Origin: Paenibacillus vietnamensis
Lineage (GTDB): Bacteria > Bacillota > Bacilli > Paenibacillales > Paenibacillaceae
Direction of reading: 5' to 3'
DNA length: 64,000 nucleotides
NCBI RefSeq assembly: GCF_020169515.1
Contig: NZ_JAHMHW010000005.1
Location: 282,593 to 346,592 of the forward strand
The notes under the pieces are model-generated. The model saw nothing but the letters and a program-made list of their open reading frames with translations, made no database searches and was not told the origin of the DNA. This document shows positions 54,307 through 63,517 of the stretch, piece by piece. Position 1 is the stretch's first letter, and every line of letters begins with the position of its first letter. The position numbers and the translations under genes were made by a program.

Positions 54307-54741
54307 ATGTCGATGTCATTCGAGCGATACATGTTGGATATGGTACAGCCTATGCGGGACGATCTTACCCGCGTCGGCATTCAGGAGCTTCGCACGGCAG
54401 AGGAAGTAGAACAAACGCTGCCGAACGCGAAAGGCACAGCTCTGGTCGTCGTTAACTCCGTATGCGGCTGTGCGGCAGGCCAAGCCCGTCCTGGCGTTGC
54501 GGAAGCACTCCAGCACGATATTACACCTGATCATCTTTACACTGTATTTGCAGGTCAGGACAAAGAAGCGACAGCGAAGGCTCGCGAATATTTCACTCCG
54601 TACCCGCCGTCATCGCCATCCATCGCCTTGATGAAGGATGGGGAGCTTGTACACTTTATCGAGCGTCATCAAATCGAGAACCGTTCGGCTGCCGATATCG
54701 CGGCTGACCTGACCGATGCATTCGATCGGTTTTGCCGATAG
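54307..54741 (+). CDS. bacilliredoxin (BrxA/BrxB family)
   Basis: A 144-residue thioredoxin-fold protein of the YphP/YqiW family. The active site is C53-G-C55 in NSVCGCAAGQARPG. Other conserved tracts are HLYTVFAGQDKEATAKAREY and PPSSPSIALMKDGELVHFIE with the family cis-Pro region. It removes bacillithiol from proteins modified under oxidative stress. AAGGAGAG 6 nt before the ATG. nadE follows after 14 nt and may be co-transcribed. Confidence 0.94.
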   Translation: MSMSFERYMLDMVQPMRDDLTRVGIQELRTAEEVEQTLPNAKGTALVVVNSVCGCAAGQARPGVAEALQHDITPDHLYTVFAGQDKEATAKAREYFTPYPPSSPSIALMKDGELVHFIERHQIENRSAADIAADLTDAFDRFCR

Positions 54742-54755
54742 GCAGGTGAGATCCT

Positions 54756-55565
54756 ATGAGCCTTCAGCAGGAAATTATCAAAAATTTGGGCGTAAAGCCC
54801 GAAATTGATCCGGATACGGAAATCCGCAAGCGCGTCGATTTTCTTAAGGAATACGTTAAGAAATCGGGAACGACGGGCCTGCTTATCGCAATTAGCGGCG
54901 GCATCGACAGCGCGGTAGCTACGGGCCTCTGCAAGCGTGCGACCGATGAGCTCAGCGCCGAGACGGGCAAGGAATACATGACGCTGGGCGTGTTCCAGCC
55001 TTACGCGGAGCAGTCGGATATTGCGGACAGCTATGCCGTAGCCGAAGCTTTCCAGCTGAAGTATAAGGTGGAAACGAATATCGCGGAAGCGGTGGACGAA
55101 ATCGCGCTCGAGGTAGAGCACGGACTCAAGAAGCTCGGCATGCCAAGGCATTTGAGCCGCGGCGGCAAGGGCAATATTAAAGCCAGAACGCGAATGGTAA
55201 CTCAATATGCGCTCGCCTTTGATCTGAACCTGCTCGTGGTGGGCACGGACCATGCATCCGAAGCAATCACCGGCTTCTTCACGAAGTGGGGCGACGGCGC
55301 GGTAGACATTACTCCGCTCAGCACGCTGAACAAACGTCAGGTACGCCAGCTGGCTTCCCATCTGGGAGTGCCGCAAAGCGTGCTCGATAAGGCCCCGACC
55401 GCGGGACTATGGGACGGGCAAACCGATGAGGGCGAGCTTGGCATTACGTACGGCGACAACAGCGATTACCTCGAGGGCAAGGAAATCAGTGTTGAAGCAC
55501 GCGAGAAGCTGGAGAAGCAGTATTTGAAAACCGAGCACAAGCGCTCTCCGATTCCGGGCATCTAA
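54756..55565 (+). CDS. nadE: ammonia-dependent NAD+ synthetase
   Basis: A 269-residue cytoplasmic enzyme that amidates deamido-NAD to NAD with ammonia and ATP. The PP-loop is LLIAISGGIDSAVATGLCKR. Downstream are NIKARTRMVTQYALAF, LLVVGTDHASEAITGFFTKW and STLNKRQVRQLASHLGVP, with the C-terminal KTEHKRSPI. Length equals the single-domain bacterial NadE and no glutaminase domain is present. GCAGGTGAG precedes the ATG. Confidence 0.96.
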   Translation: MSLQQEIIKNLGVKPEIDPDTEIRKRVDFLKEYVKKSGTTGLLIAISGGIDSAVATGLCKRATDELSAETGKEYMTLGVFQPYAEQSDIADSYAVAEAFQLKYKVETNIAEAVDEIALEVEHGLKKLGMPRHLSRGGKGNIKARTRMVTQYALAFDLNLLVVGTDHASEAITGFFTKWGDGAVDITPLSTLNKRQVRQLASHLGVPQSVLDKAPTAGLWDGQTDEGELGITYGDNSDYLEGKEISVEAREKLEKQYLKTEHKRSPIPGI

Positions 55566-55584
55566 GCAAATGCCCGGCAACAGC

Positions 55585-55626
55585 AAGAGACCTCCCGACC
55601 GGCGGATGCCGGAAGAGAGGTCTCTT
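55585..55626. terminator. hairpin after nadE
   Basis: AAGAGACCTC and GAGGTCTCTT arms with a further CCGGC/GCCGG pair in the loop. Only a weak T-tract follows. Confidence 0.5.
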
Positions 55627-55630
55627 GTCC

Positions 55631-55675
55631 AATTCTAAGCATTTATAAAGTTTCATCTTTATTTTGCTTAGAATT
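55631..55675. repeat. TTCTAAG nested hairpin, copy 2
   Basis: Perfect outer arms AATTCTAAGCA and TGCTTAGAATT, inner arms ATAAAG/CTTTAT around TTTCAT. It shares sequence and layout with 29578-29620. The inner pair ATAAAG/CTTTAT here is ATAAGT/ACTTAT there. Confidence 0.65.
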
Positions 55676-55792
55676 CACCGCGAAACGTATGCTGAGCCTC
55701 CAAAGGACGGCACAGAACCGAGCTGCGCAAAGATGCAGCTAACGGTTCGTGCGTAACGTCAGCCGTTTACGCTTGGTTATAAGTACGCTTGT

Positions 55793-56020
55793 TTATAAGA
55801 ACTTTTCCGGAAGCGACTTCAATATTTCTTCATACTGCAGAGCGACTGCGACTTCCAGAATATGAACAGGGTTCTGGTGGGCGTAAGCCAGAAGCATTTC
55901 CTTATTGAACTCGTCATCGGTCATCTTCAGGCTTCTTTTAATTAATTCCATCATTGCTCTTTGATTCCGGTAGTTGAGTTCCCCTATTTTCTCCATTGCT
56001 AATTCAATATCACTTGCCAT
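55793..56020 (-). CDS. small hypothetical protein, 75 aa
   Basis: A 75-residue helical, acidic soluble protein (MASDIELAMEKIGELNYRNQ...YEEILKSLPEKFL). AGGAGTG 7 nt before ATG 56020 is a good ribosome binding site; an earlier ATG eight codons upstream has none. No family recognised. Confidence 0.65.
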   Translation of the reverse strand: MASDIELAMEKIGELNYRNQRAMMELIKRSLKMTDDEFNKEMLLAYAHQNPVHILEVAVALQYEEILKSLPEKFL

Positions 56021-56225
56021 AGATACACTCCTAATATCCGTCATATGAGGTAAATCGGAAACAAATAGACTGATTATATAAAATTCGAAAGCCGGGCTTA
56101 TTTTGTGGGGGGAAGAAGCTTGTTCAGGCTGTTGTTGGCGTATCCAATTTTCGGAAAAATAGAATCCGATTCTGCCGGACCCGGTGCCGAAGCAGTAAGG
56201 TTCGAAGGAAGGAGGCGTGACAGCG

Positions 56226-56624
56226 ATGAAAACGAGACTGCCATATCTGGCGGCAGCGGCTGCCGCGATGCTGCTGGGCTACTGTTCAAGAGCCTATTCC
56301 GGCGCACTCCCTGCCTTCGCCCGCGAGCATTTCGGCGATGCGTTGTGGGCGGGCATGATTTATTTCGGCATCCGTTTCCTGGCGGTGCGATGGAAGCGGC
56401 GTCACGCTGCGCTGGCCAGTGCTTTGTTCTGTTACGGGATTGAGTTTAGCCAGCTCTATCAGACCGAGTGGATCGCAGCGGTTCGAAGCACCGCACTTGG
56501 AGCATTGGTGCTCGGGAGCGGATTTTTGACGGTTGATTTGGTCAGATATTCAGCCGGTATCGCTGCCGCGCTGCTGATCGACGTCGTCATATTCGGCTCC
56601 CGATCCGAGAGGCGGACGCTTTAA
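56226..56624 (+). CDS. DUF2809 family membrane protein
   Basis: A 132-residue membrane protein with four predicted helices. LLGYCSRAYSGALPAFAREH, FGDALWAGMIYFGIRF and YGIEFSQLYQTEWI are the DUF2809 landmarks. Function unknown. AAGGAAGGAGG 10 nt before ATG 56226; a GTG at 56217 is too close to it. Stands alone on this strand. Confidence 0.85.
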   Translation: MKTRLPYLAAAAAAMLLGYCSRAYSGALPAFAREHFGDALWAGMIYFGIRFLAVRWKRRHAALASALFCYGIEFSQLYQTEWIAAVRSTALGALVLGSGFLTVDLVRYSAGIAAALLIDVVIFGSRSERRTL

Positions 56625-56653
56625 TATAGAGCCCGTCATCGGATCTTTTTCAA

Positions 56654-57868
56654 TTAGCGGTTACCGCCAAAGGACGGCGACAGCCGTTTACTTTTGTACC
56701 AGGTCAAAAAAGCGTCGGCAACCGCCGAGCCCGCCAAGCCGTTCGGGTGCGGATCGTTATGGGGACTCATGTATGCCGTCTGCAGCAGCCGGTCATTCGG
56801 CGGCTCTTGGCCAAGCACCTTCGCGATATCGAAGACACCGGCAATCCCGATGTCCGGGAGGCTTCGGATCCAGTCGTTGACGGTCCGCCAGACGGCCTCC
56901 TGTTCACCTTCAAAGTTGAAGGCAGGCAGCGTGCACAGCCATACGGCTTTGCCGTTTGAAAGCTGTCCGATTACGGACGTTAAATCGGCCTTCAGCTGCT
57001 CTGCACTGCGGTTCCCCGTTCCGATATCGTTTACGCCGAGGCAGACAACAACCTCGTCGCCTTGCATCGCTTTGTTCAGCCACACGTTGCTGTGAACCAG
57101 ATCGTATGCGCGTGCCCAGCCGCTGCCTATATTCCAGACGCCTGTATCGGCTTCTAGGCCGGCGGCGATTTTTGCCGCCCAGAACGCATAACCGTCCTTC
57201 TCCGTCCGGACGCCTTGGGTAATGGAGTCCCCCAAAAATACAAGCTGCTTCGATACTTTCCTCTCATAAGCGAGAAGGGAAGGGACGATTTGGCGATTAA
57301 CAGCCGGAGCATAGCCTTCTGCGGAGGCTTGTCCCGCCTTGTCTCCATCCGCTTCATAGGCGCTTGCAAGCAGCGTTTCGGTATTAAACGGGACGCCGTC
57401 CTCCGGACCGTACGCCGTAATCGTCCAGCTAAATGCCAAATAATGATGCTCCGGGACGGTAACCGGGACCGCATCGCTCCAAAACCGCTCGCCCGGAAGC
57501 ACATCCTTGGAGGATGCTCCTCCGAAGGTTACGGCTTTCTCCGTACCGGAGACAAAGCTTCCATCCGGCTGCGCACCGCCGTCGGCTACGAAGCAAGCTT
57601 CGATCCGCCAGCGTCCGCCCAGATCGCCGGCTCTCGATTCAGCGCCGTCGGCCCAGGTTGAATCGACTGCATTGCTGTGCCACAGCTTGAATTGCAGCGG
57701 CCCATGCTCTCTAGGCCGGATGAAGGTCCGGAAGGTGATCGTCGTCCTCGACTCCGGCCTCCAAATGAAATTTGCAGAGCTGGACAGAGAAGTCAGTGAG
57801 GTATATCCGTTTTGCAACAGCTTCAGCTCCTTAATCGATGTGATTGCGCTCCCATGAAGGCTGACCAA
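56654..57868 (-). CDS. SGNH/GDSL-type esterase
   Basis: A 404-residue enzyme. The N-terminal 190 residues form a beta-rich domain. The SGNH hydrolase starts near residue 208 with block I QLVFLGDSITQG (nucleophile Ser). The Gly is in NIGSGWARAYD, Asn in CLGVNDIGTG and catalytic Asp/His in NDPHPNG. Relatives deacetylate polysaccharides such as rhamnogalacturonan or xylan. No signal peptide is visible. The start is a TTG with GAGAGAGAG upstream. It diverges from the putative toroid enzyme gene over 112 nt, suggesting a common role in polysaccharide breakdown. Confidence 0.88.
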   Translation of the reverse strand: MVSLHGSAITSIKELKLLQNGYTSLTSLSSSANFIWRPESRTTITFRTFIRPREHGPLQFKLWHSNAVDSTWADGAESRAGDLGGRWRIEACFVADGGAQPDGSFVSGTEKAVTFGGASSKDVLPGERFWSDAVPVTVPEHHYLAFSWTITAYGPEDGVPFNTETLLASAYEADGDKAGQASAEGYAPAVNRQIVPSLLAYERKVSKQLVFLGDSITQGVRTEKDGYAFWAAKIAAGLEADTGVWNIGSGWARAYDLVHSNVWLNKAMQGDEVVVCLGVNDIGTGNRSAEQLKADLTSVIGQLSNGKAVWLCTLPAFNFEGEQEAVWRTVNDWIRSLPDIGIAGVFDIAKVLGQEPPNDRLLQTAYMSPHNDPHPNGLAGSAVADAFLTWYKSKRLSPSFGGNR

Positions 57869-57980
57869 CTCTCTCTCAAGCTAACATGATTTTGCCAGGA
57901 AAACAATGAAGAGGTTTCGCCAGACGCCGAATTTATATATCATTGGAAGAAAAAATAGGTCATGCGAGGAGAACTGTACA

Positions 57981-59603
57981 ATGAGCTTTAAGGCCAGACA
58001 AACCGAAATTACGCTGAAAATAGCGGCAGCCGCGCAGCAGCTTCCGGTGCTGGGCAGCGGGCTGTGGTTCCATCACGATATCCGCGACAACTTTTATTAT
58101 GCTTCTTATTTGTTTGCCGCAGCTGCCGATCATCCGGATTTGTTGCCGTTTGAGGCGGATGAAGCCAAGCAAACGGCTGAGGCCGTGCTGCTGGAGGTGC
58201 TTCGCCTGCAGGACAGGGATGAAGCCAGCGCCACTTATGGACACTGGCCGCTCCATTTGGGCAACGAGCCGCGTGGGGCAGCGCCGAATCCTTTGCCAGT
58301 GGAGCTGATGGGCAGTCTGATGGCTTATTTCTCCGACCGGTATCGTTCGCAGCTGTCCGCGCCGCTGAAGGAAGCCTTCGATGACGCTCTCGCGCACGTT
58401 TACCGGAGCCGTTTCTACAGCCAATCAGATAACGTATTCGGCCATCACGACGCGAAATATACGGCAGCGAAGCTGATCCTCGGACAGCGGTTCGGCGATG
58501 CCGCGCTGCAGGAGGAAGGGCGGCGCAATCTGCAGCTCACCTTGGATAATGTCCGCCGGTACGGCATGCATGAATACGGAAGCCTGCCGTGGTTTTGGCA
58601 CTGGGTGCAGGCGTTCACATGCGCTTGGCAGTTGAGCTTAGACGAGGAAGACAAGGGTAAGCTTGGCGAAATGCTCGACTTTTTGTGGAACGAGCGGGCG
58701 TTATTTTATTTGAAGGGCGCATTCGTCGGCGCGCACTCGCGCGGCTTGAAGCATGATATCCCGCGGGACGGAAACGTTCTGCACGACTATGTCCAGTTCG
58801 GCGATTTTGCTCTTCCGGAAGCGATGCCCCGCACGGAATATGCCGGCTTTCTGTACTATGAAGCTCCGGCCGAGTCCCGTAAGCGGGCTCTCGAGCGGGA
58901 GGAGCCGGCAGAGGTGAGCAGAGTGATTACGAAGCAATCCGGTTCCGCTTTCGTTCAGCTTCACAGCTATGTATACATAACGAAGGATTTTGCTGCAGGC
59001 GGGGTTTGGGAGCGTTATGAGGAGTTCGATAACGAGCAGCACCGCTGGGACATATCGCTTCCGGTCGACAGTACCGACGGCGTGAACACGGCCTATTTCT
59101 TTCATCCATCCGGCACGGATGCCCTTCAAGATCCGCGTCATCAGACCGGGCATTCAGAGGTGCTTTTCCACAAAAATACGGTAGCGGCCATTTACCGGAT
59201 TCCTGCAGGAGCGCAGGAGAGCATCGTCGGCGTACTGCCGAGAGCGGAATGGCTGTGCGAGCGGAGACTGCTGCTTGCGCAAGTCGGGCGCGTCTATTTG
59301 TCCGTACATATTATGCAGCCTTATACACTGGAAACGTTAGCCGACCGCTGCCTGGTCACGAGTGAAGGAGCGCTTAACGGCGTCGTCGTGGAGGCAATAT
59401 CGCTGGAAACGGCGGAAAGTCTGGGATTAAGCGGCTTTGAGGCGTTCGCGGTGAACGCTCGTCAACGAAGTGCGGAATGGAGCGCAGGAGAGGCGTCCGG
59501 CGTCCGGTTTACGGCAATTGACCGGATGGAGCTTCAGCTCGGCGTCAAGGAAAATGGGGAAATTTTGCGCCTGATCGGCGGAAGTCCGGTGCTTTTCACA
59601 TAA
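57981..59603 (+). CDS. putative alpha-toroid glycan-active protein
   Basis: A 540-residue soluble protein. The first 310 residues are helical with aromatic clusters (GSGLWFHHDIRDNFYYASYL, YGHWPLHLGNEPRG, VFGHHDAKYTAAKLILGQRF), as in (alpha/alpha) toroid sugar enzymes. The C-terminal 220 residues are beta-rich (SGSAFVQLHSYVYITKDFAA, GVNTAYFFHPSGTDALQDPR), recalling heparinase II/III- or alginate-lyase-like proteins. Two conserved-looking HH pairs could bind metal or act as catalysts. The family is not recognised. GAGGAGA precedes ATG 57981. It diverges from the GDSL esterase. Confidence 0.72.
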   Translation: MSFKARQTEITLKIAAAAQQLPVLGSGLWFHHDIRDNFYYASYLFAAAADHPDLLPFEADEAKQTAEAVLLEVLRLQDRDEASATYGHWPLHLGNEPRGAAPNPLPVELMGSLMAYFSDRYRSQLSAPLKEAFDDALAHVYRSRFYSQSDNVFGHHDAKYTAAKLILGQRFGDAALQEEGRRNLQLTLDNVRRYGMHEYGSLPWFWHWVQAFTCAWQLSLDEEDKGKLGEMLDFLWNERALFYLKGAFVGAHSRGLKHDIPRDGNVLHDYVQFGDFALPEAMPRTEYAGFLYYEAPAESRKRALEREEPAEVSRVITKQSGSAFVQLHSYVYITKDFAAGGVWERYEEFDNEQHRWDISLPVDSTDGVNTAYFFHPSGTDALQDPRHQTGHSEVLFHKNTVAAIYRIPAGAQESIVGVLPRAEWLCERRLLLAQVGRVYLSVHIMQPYTLETLADRCLVTSEGALNGVVVEAISLETAESLGLSGFEAFAVNARQRSAEWSAGEASGVRFTAIDRMELQLGVKENGEILRLIGGSPVLFT

Positions 59604-59696
59604 TGTTCACAGGGATATAGCCCGATCGAGTCATGCGGCTGCTGCTTCCGGTTGATACAATTTGAACAGCTCAAACCAATCAATCGGAGGCTGAAA

Positions 59697-60764
59697 ATGA
59701 TGACATTTCGCAAAAAAACGGCCGGCTTCGCGCTAGCCGCCGCACTCATGCTGGGAGCGGCTGTTCCCGTATCCGCCCATGACGGCTGGACGCAGGTAAA
59801 TTCACCGATCGTGGCGCAAGGACAGGTTTCATATGTGGAGCTGATGTACGGGAACCACTCGAACGAGCATAAGAGCTACAGGCTGGAAGGGCAGTGGGGA
59901 ACCGACACCTCCAAGGTGTACGTGACGACGCCGGCAGGCGTGAAATCCGATATTACAGGCACGCGCTTCTATACAGGCGAGCCTTCTACGGAAACGACGC
60001 CGGCGAAAAACAATTATTTCGTGGCTTCGTTTAAATCAAACGTGCCGGGCGCATATATCGTTTCAACCGAAGGGGACAGTGTGTTCAAAAGCGCTGCCTC
60101 AGCAAGCCGTACCCTACGCAGCGCGAAAGCATTTGTAGCCGTCGGCGATATTCCCGTGCTTGACCGGGTGAAGGCGCTGACCGGCTTCTCCAGACAGGTC
60201 AGTCCCGACCGCGCGGAGCTGATCCCGCTGTTCAATCCGGCCGCGGCGACTCCCGGCGGGAAGGTCTCGATCCGGCTGCTGCTGAAGGGCGAGCCGCTTG
60301 CGGATACGGCGATTGACGTCATTCGCCGGAGCAATTCGGAGGCGATCGAGCTAGAGACGGACGCAAATGGCACCGTTACGTTTACGGCCGGCGCCGCAGA
60401 CTATTATCTGGTCCGTTCCAAACCAAGCACCGAGGAAGCGAAGGCTGGCGAATACGATTTGACGAATTACGAAGCGACGATGACGTTTACGGTTCAGAAC
60501 AAGCCGGTGCTGCTGCCCGGCGGCGCGGGAGCGGGTAAACCGTTCGTTTACGTCAACGGCAAAGCAGCTTCGCCAGCAACGATGAAGATTGAGCAGGGCG
60601 TTACGAAGGTGGACGCGGCATTCTTTCGCCAATATGTGGACAGCGGCTATAAGGGTGCAGGGCTGGTCGCTTTGAGAGCGGCTTCGACAGCTGCGGGCGC
60701 TTCGGTTGAATATTTTCCGGGCGTCGGCGGAACCGGTGCGGCCGTTTCGATTTATTTGAAATAA
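59697..60764 (+). CDS. secreted DUF4198-like protein
   Basis: A 355-residue exported protein. The signal peptide FALAAALMLGAAVPVSA ends before HDGWTQVNSP, so a His is the first mature residue. The body is beta-rich: a metal-uptake-associated domain of DUF4198 type, with TPGGKVSIRLLLKGEPLADT and a Big/carboxypeptidase-like segment DANGTVTFTAGAADYYLVR. GGAGG 6 nt before ATG 59697. The CopC-CopD fusion follows 4 nt after its stop, and CopC proteins also use an N-terminal His for copper. A role as extracytoplasmic copper- or nickel-handling partner is inferred. Confidence 0.78.
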   Translation: MMTFRKKTAGFALAAALMLGAAVPVSAHDGWTQVNSPIVAQGQVSYVELMYGNHSNEHKSYRLEGQWGTDTSKVYVTTPAGVKSDITGTRFYTGEPSTETTPAKNNYFVASFKSNVPGAYIVSTEGDSVFKSAASASRTLRSAKAFVAVGDIPVLDRVKALTGFSRQVSPDRAELIPLFNPAAATPGGKVSIRLLLKGEPLADTAIDVIRRSNSEAIELETDANGTVTFTAGAADYYLVRSKPSTEEAKAGEYDLTNYEATMTFTVQNKPVLLPGGAGAGKPFVYVNGKAASPATMKIEQGVTKVDAAFFRQYVDSGYKGAGLVALRAASTAAGASVEYFPGVGGTGAAVSIYLK

Positions 60765-60768
60765 GGCA

Positions 60769-62961
60769 ATGACGATGAAAAAAACGATTATTTTAGCTGT
60801 AATAACAGGTTGGATATGGGCATGCTTGCCGGGCTTCGTCTCGGCGCATGCCTATATTTCTGAGTCCTCCCCTTATGAAAATGCGGAGCTGGAAAGCTCG
60901 CCGTCCGTCATCCGGCTGACGTTCACCGAGAAGGTCGATGCGAAGCTGAGCTCTGTGACGCTTACGAATGCGGCTGACGGGAGCTCCGTTTCCGGCAAGC
61001 TGGGCAGCGGCGGCGATTCAACGCTGCTCTATACGATCCCGAAGCTTGAAAAAGGCATCTATAAAGTAAGCTGGCAGGTGCTGTCGCTGGATACGCATAC
61101 GACCGACGGCTCGTATAAGTTCGCCGTAGGCGTGAAGCTGGGGCAGACAAAGCCCGACGATACGATCTCGCTGGACGGCGATACGGAAGCGGACGGCGGA
61201 GCAGCTCCACCGTCTGAGCCAGGCGGCGGTGGCTCGCCGGCTAAGCCGGCCGCGACGGCAAAACCAGTGCCGGTAAGGACGCCTGCACCATCGGCCGCCG
61301 CCCCATCGTCGTCGGCGGGCGGCTCGTCGACGGAGATGCCGGCTCGAGGCGATGACGCCGGCAGCGTCCGGCCATCGCCGGCGGACGAGACGGGCGGTGA
61401 CGGCGGCACCGGTAAGGCGGGGGGAGCGGATGCGGCGCCTTCTCCGGAAAGCGCCGATGCGGAAGCGCTTGAGGCGGAGTCTTCCGCTGCGGAAGGCGGC
61501 GGGGGGATTGGCGCTGAAACCGGTCGGGATAACGGAGCGGAATTAAATCGCGATGATTTTTTGACGGCAGCGGATGAGGCGGAAGGAGAGGCAGAAGCGT
61601 CTGAAACGACTGGAACGGCTGATACGGTCGAAGCGGGGATGGACCGCGCTCATGCCGAAGGCTCGCATGAGCACGGCGGCGGTCACGGGCTGATGATTGC
61701 GCTGCGGATTTTGGATATTTTCGTTAGTGCATCGCTCGCAGGCATGCTGTTTTTCCGTTATATTCTGTGGCGCGGGGAGGAGCAAGCCCCTGCAGGGTTT
61801 TCGCTGCGGGCGGAGAGAGCTGCTGCGGCAGCCGCGGCACTCATATGGATCCTGTCCGGCTGGGTCAGGTTTTCTATGCTGTCGGAGCAGCTCGGCGGAT
61901 TGCCTTTTTATACGCTAGCAAGCGAAACGATGATCGGCAAAATCGCCGTGCTGAGACCGGCGGGAGCCTTATTCCTGCTATTGCTCGCCTTCGCTCCCGC
62001 ACGCGAGCGGCTGTGGGCGAACCGTGTGAAGTGGCTCGCAATCGCCGGGGTTATCGCGACCTTTCCATTGACCGGCCATGCGTATGCTTCAGTGAATGGA
62101 GCGGCGGCAGCTGTATTTAGTCATGCTTTGCATATGGGAGCAGCCGCAATATGGTTCGGGGGATTGGCCGGATTGCTGTCATTGACGTTCAGTCGTCAAG
62201 CGGCGGACGGGCTGAACCGGACAGCGGTCCGTTTCTCGGCATGGGCATTGCCCTGCATTGCACTGATGATCGTAAGCGGAGCATGGCTATCATTTGCCAG
62301 ACTGTCCGCATGGTCCGAGCTGCTGTCGACCGCCTACGGCCGGTTGATCGCAGCGAAGCTAGGTTTGATGCTGCTCGTGCTTGCGATAGCCGCTTTGCAT
62401 AAGCTTCTGTTAATGCCGAAGATTGCGGAAGCAGCGGCCAAAGGGATTATTTACGGCGACTCGCGCGGACATGCGGCGAGCCGAAGGCTTATGTTTGGAG
62501 TGCGGCTGGAGGTGCTGCTGGCGGTGTGCTTATTCGGTCTTGCGGGCTGGTTGTCTTCCAGCTCGCCGCCTATGGAGGCGGCAGGGAAGCAAGGGCAGGA
62601 GCCTTTCTACTGGCATGTCATGGGCGAGCAGGCGCATATGAGCGTTCGCATTTCGGATGAGAGTCCATCTCGGGTGCAGCAGGTCAGGCTTGACGTTTGG
62701 CTGCCGGAAGGAATGGGGCAGCCTGCAGCCGCATCGATGAACGTTGCCGGAGGTGCAGGTTCGTCACCGGACATCGAGCCGGTTGTGATACCGCTTGAGC
62801 TTCAGCCCTTGGAAGAGGAAAAGTTTGAGTTTCCGGGCTTTACGAAGTATACGTACCGTGCAGAAGGCATATTCGAAAGACTATCCAGCCCGGCTATGCT
62901 TACGGTTGATATAAGCGACAGCGCGGGAAATGACTTTCATTATGAAAAGAAACTCCAGTAA
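60769..62961 (+). CDS. CopC-CopD fusion, copper resistance/uptake protein
   Basis: 730 residues. The signal ends FVSA before HAYISESSPYENAELESSPS; His27 becomes the first mature residue and copper ligand of the CopC domain (27-125, with DTHTTDGSYKFAVG). A very long linker of about 180 residues rich in Ala, Gly, Ser, Glu and Pro ends in HAEGSHEHGGGHG, a possible metal-binding tract. The CopD membrane domain with eight helices covers about 310-600. A C-terminal extracytoplasmic beta domain (WHVMGEQAHMSVRISDESPS) completes it. B. subtilis YcnJ has the same CopC-CopD order and imports copper. The stop of the DUF4198 gene is 4 nt upstream. Confidence 0.9.
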   Translation: MTMKKTIILAVITGWIWACLPGFVSAHAYISESSPYENAELESSPSVIRLTFTEKVDAKLSSVTLTNAADGSSVSGKLGSGGDSTLLYTIPKLEKGIYKVSWQVLSLDTHTTDGSYKFAVGVKLGQTKPDDTISLDGDTEADGGAAPPSEPGGGGSPAKPAATAKPVPVRTPAPSAAAPSSSAGGSSTEMPARGDDAGSVRPSPADETGGDGGTGKAGGADAAPSPESADAEALEAESSAAEGGGGIGAETGRDNGAELNRDDFLTAADEAEGEAEASETTGTADTVEAGMDRAHAEGSHEHGGGHGLMIALRILDIFVSASLAGMLFFRYILWRGEEQAPAGFSLRAERAAAAAAALIWILSGWVRFSMLSEQLGGLPFYTLASETMIGKIAVLRPAGALFLLLLAFAPARERLWANRVKWLAIAGVIATFPLTGHAYASVNGAAAAVFSHALHMGAAAIWFGGLAGLLSLTFSRQAADGLNRTAVRFSAWALPCIALMIVSGAWLSFARLSAWSELLSTAYGRLIAAKLGLMLLVLAIAALHKLLLMPKIAEAAAKGIIYGDSRGHAASRRLMFGVRLEVLLAVCLFGLAGWLSSSSPPMEAAGKQGQEPFYWHVMGEQAHMSVRISDESPSRVQQVRLDVWLPEGMGQPAAASMNVAGGAGSSPDIEPVVIPLELQPLEEEKFEFPGFTKYTYRAEGIFERLSSPAMLTVDISDSAGNDFHYEKKLQ

Positions 62962-63062
62962 CCGGCTGGTGCGGACAAGGGACAGATCGAATGACATCCG
63001 ACACGCTTGACTTCATTCTGCCCATCTGCTACTCTCACCTTCAAGGAAAAGGCGGTGTAGGC

Positions 63063-63461
63063 ATGATTATTGGCATCGGGCATGATTTATCGGATATTAC
63101 GCGGATGAAGAAAATTTTGGAGGGGGCCGCTGGACGGCGCTTTATGGAACGGGTGCTTACCGTCAGCGAGCGGGTACTGGCAGAGCCCTGCCAAGGCGAG
63201 CGTCTTCACCAATTTACGGCCGGAAGGTTCGCCGCGAAGGAAGCGCTCGTTAAGGCTTTTGGCTGCGGGATCGGGCAGGTGCTCGGTTTCCAGGATATTG
63301 AAATATTGCGAGGAACGAGCGGCAAGCCTGAATGCAGACTTAGTGAAGGCGCCTGGGAGAGGCTGGGGCTTCACCCGGATGCGGTCCGTATCCATGTGAC
63401 GATTACCCACGAGCGGACGCTGGCTTCCGCATTTGTCGTGGCGGAGCGGTTATTGCCGTAA
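63063..63461 (+). CDS. acpS: holo-[acyl-carrier-protein] synthase
   Basis: A 132-residue phosphopantetheinyl transferase that activates acyl carrier protein using coenzyme A. IIGIGHDLSDITRMKKIL carries the Mg-binding Asp; RFAAKEALVKAFGCGIG holds the Glu and Lys of the active site; THERTLASAFVV closes the fold. Length is that of trimeric AcpS. GGCGGTG 6 nt before ATG 63063; the open frame extends upstream but lacks homology there. Confidence 0.94.
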   Translation: MIIGIGHDLSDITRMKKILEGAAGRRFMERVLTVSERVLAEPCQGERLHQFTAGRFAAKEALVKAFGCGIGQVLGFQDIEILRGTSGKPECRLSEGAWERLGLHPDAVRIHVTITHERTLASAFVVAERLLP

Positions 63462-63517
63462 CCTTTTGCCCATACTTGGAATGTAATGTATGGAACGGGT
63501 ATGGGGAGGAGACGGCG

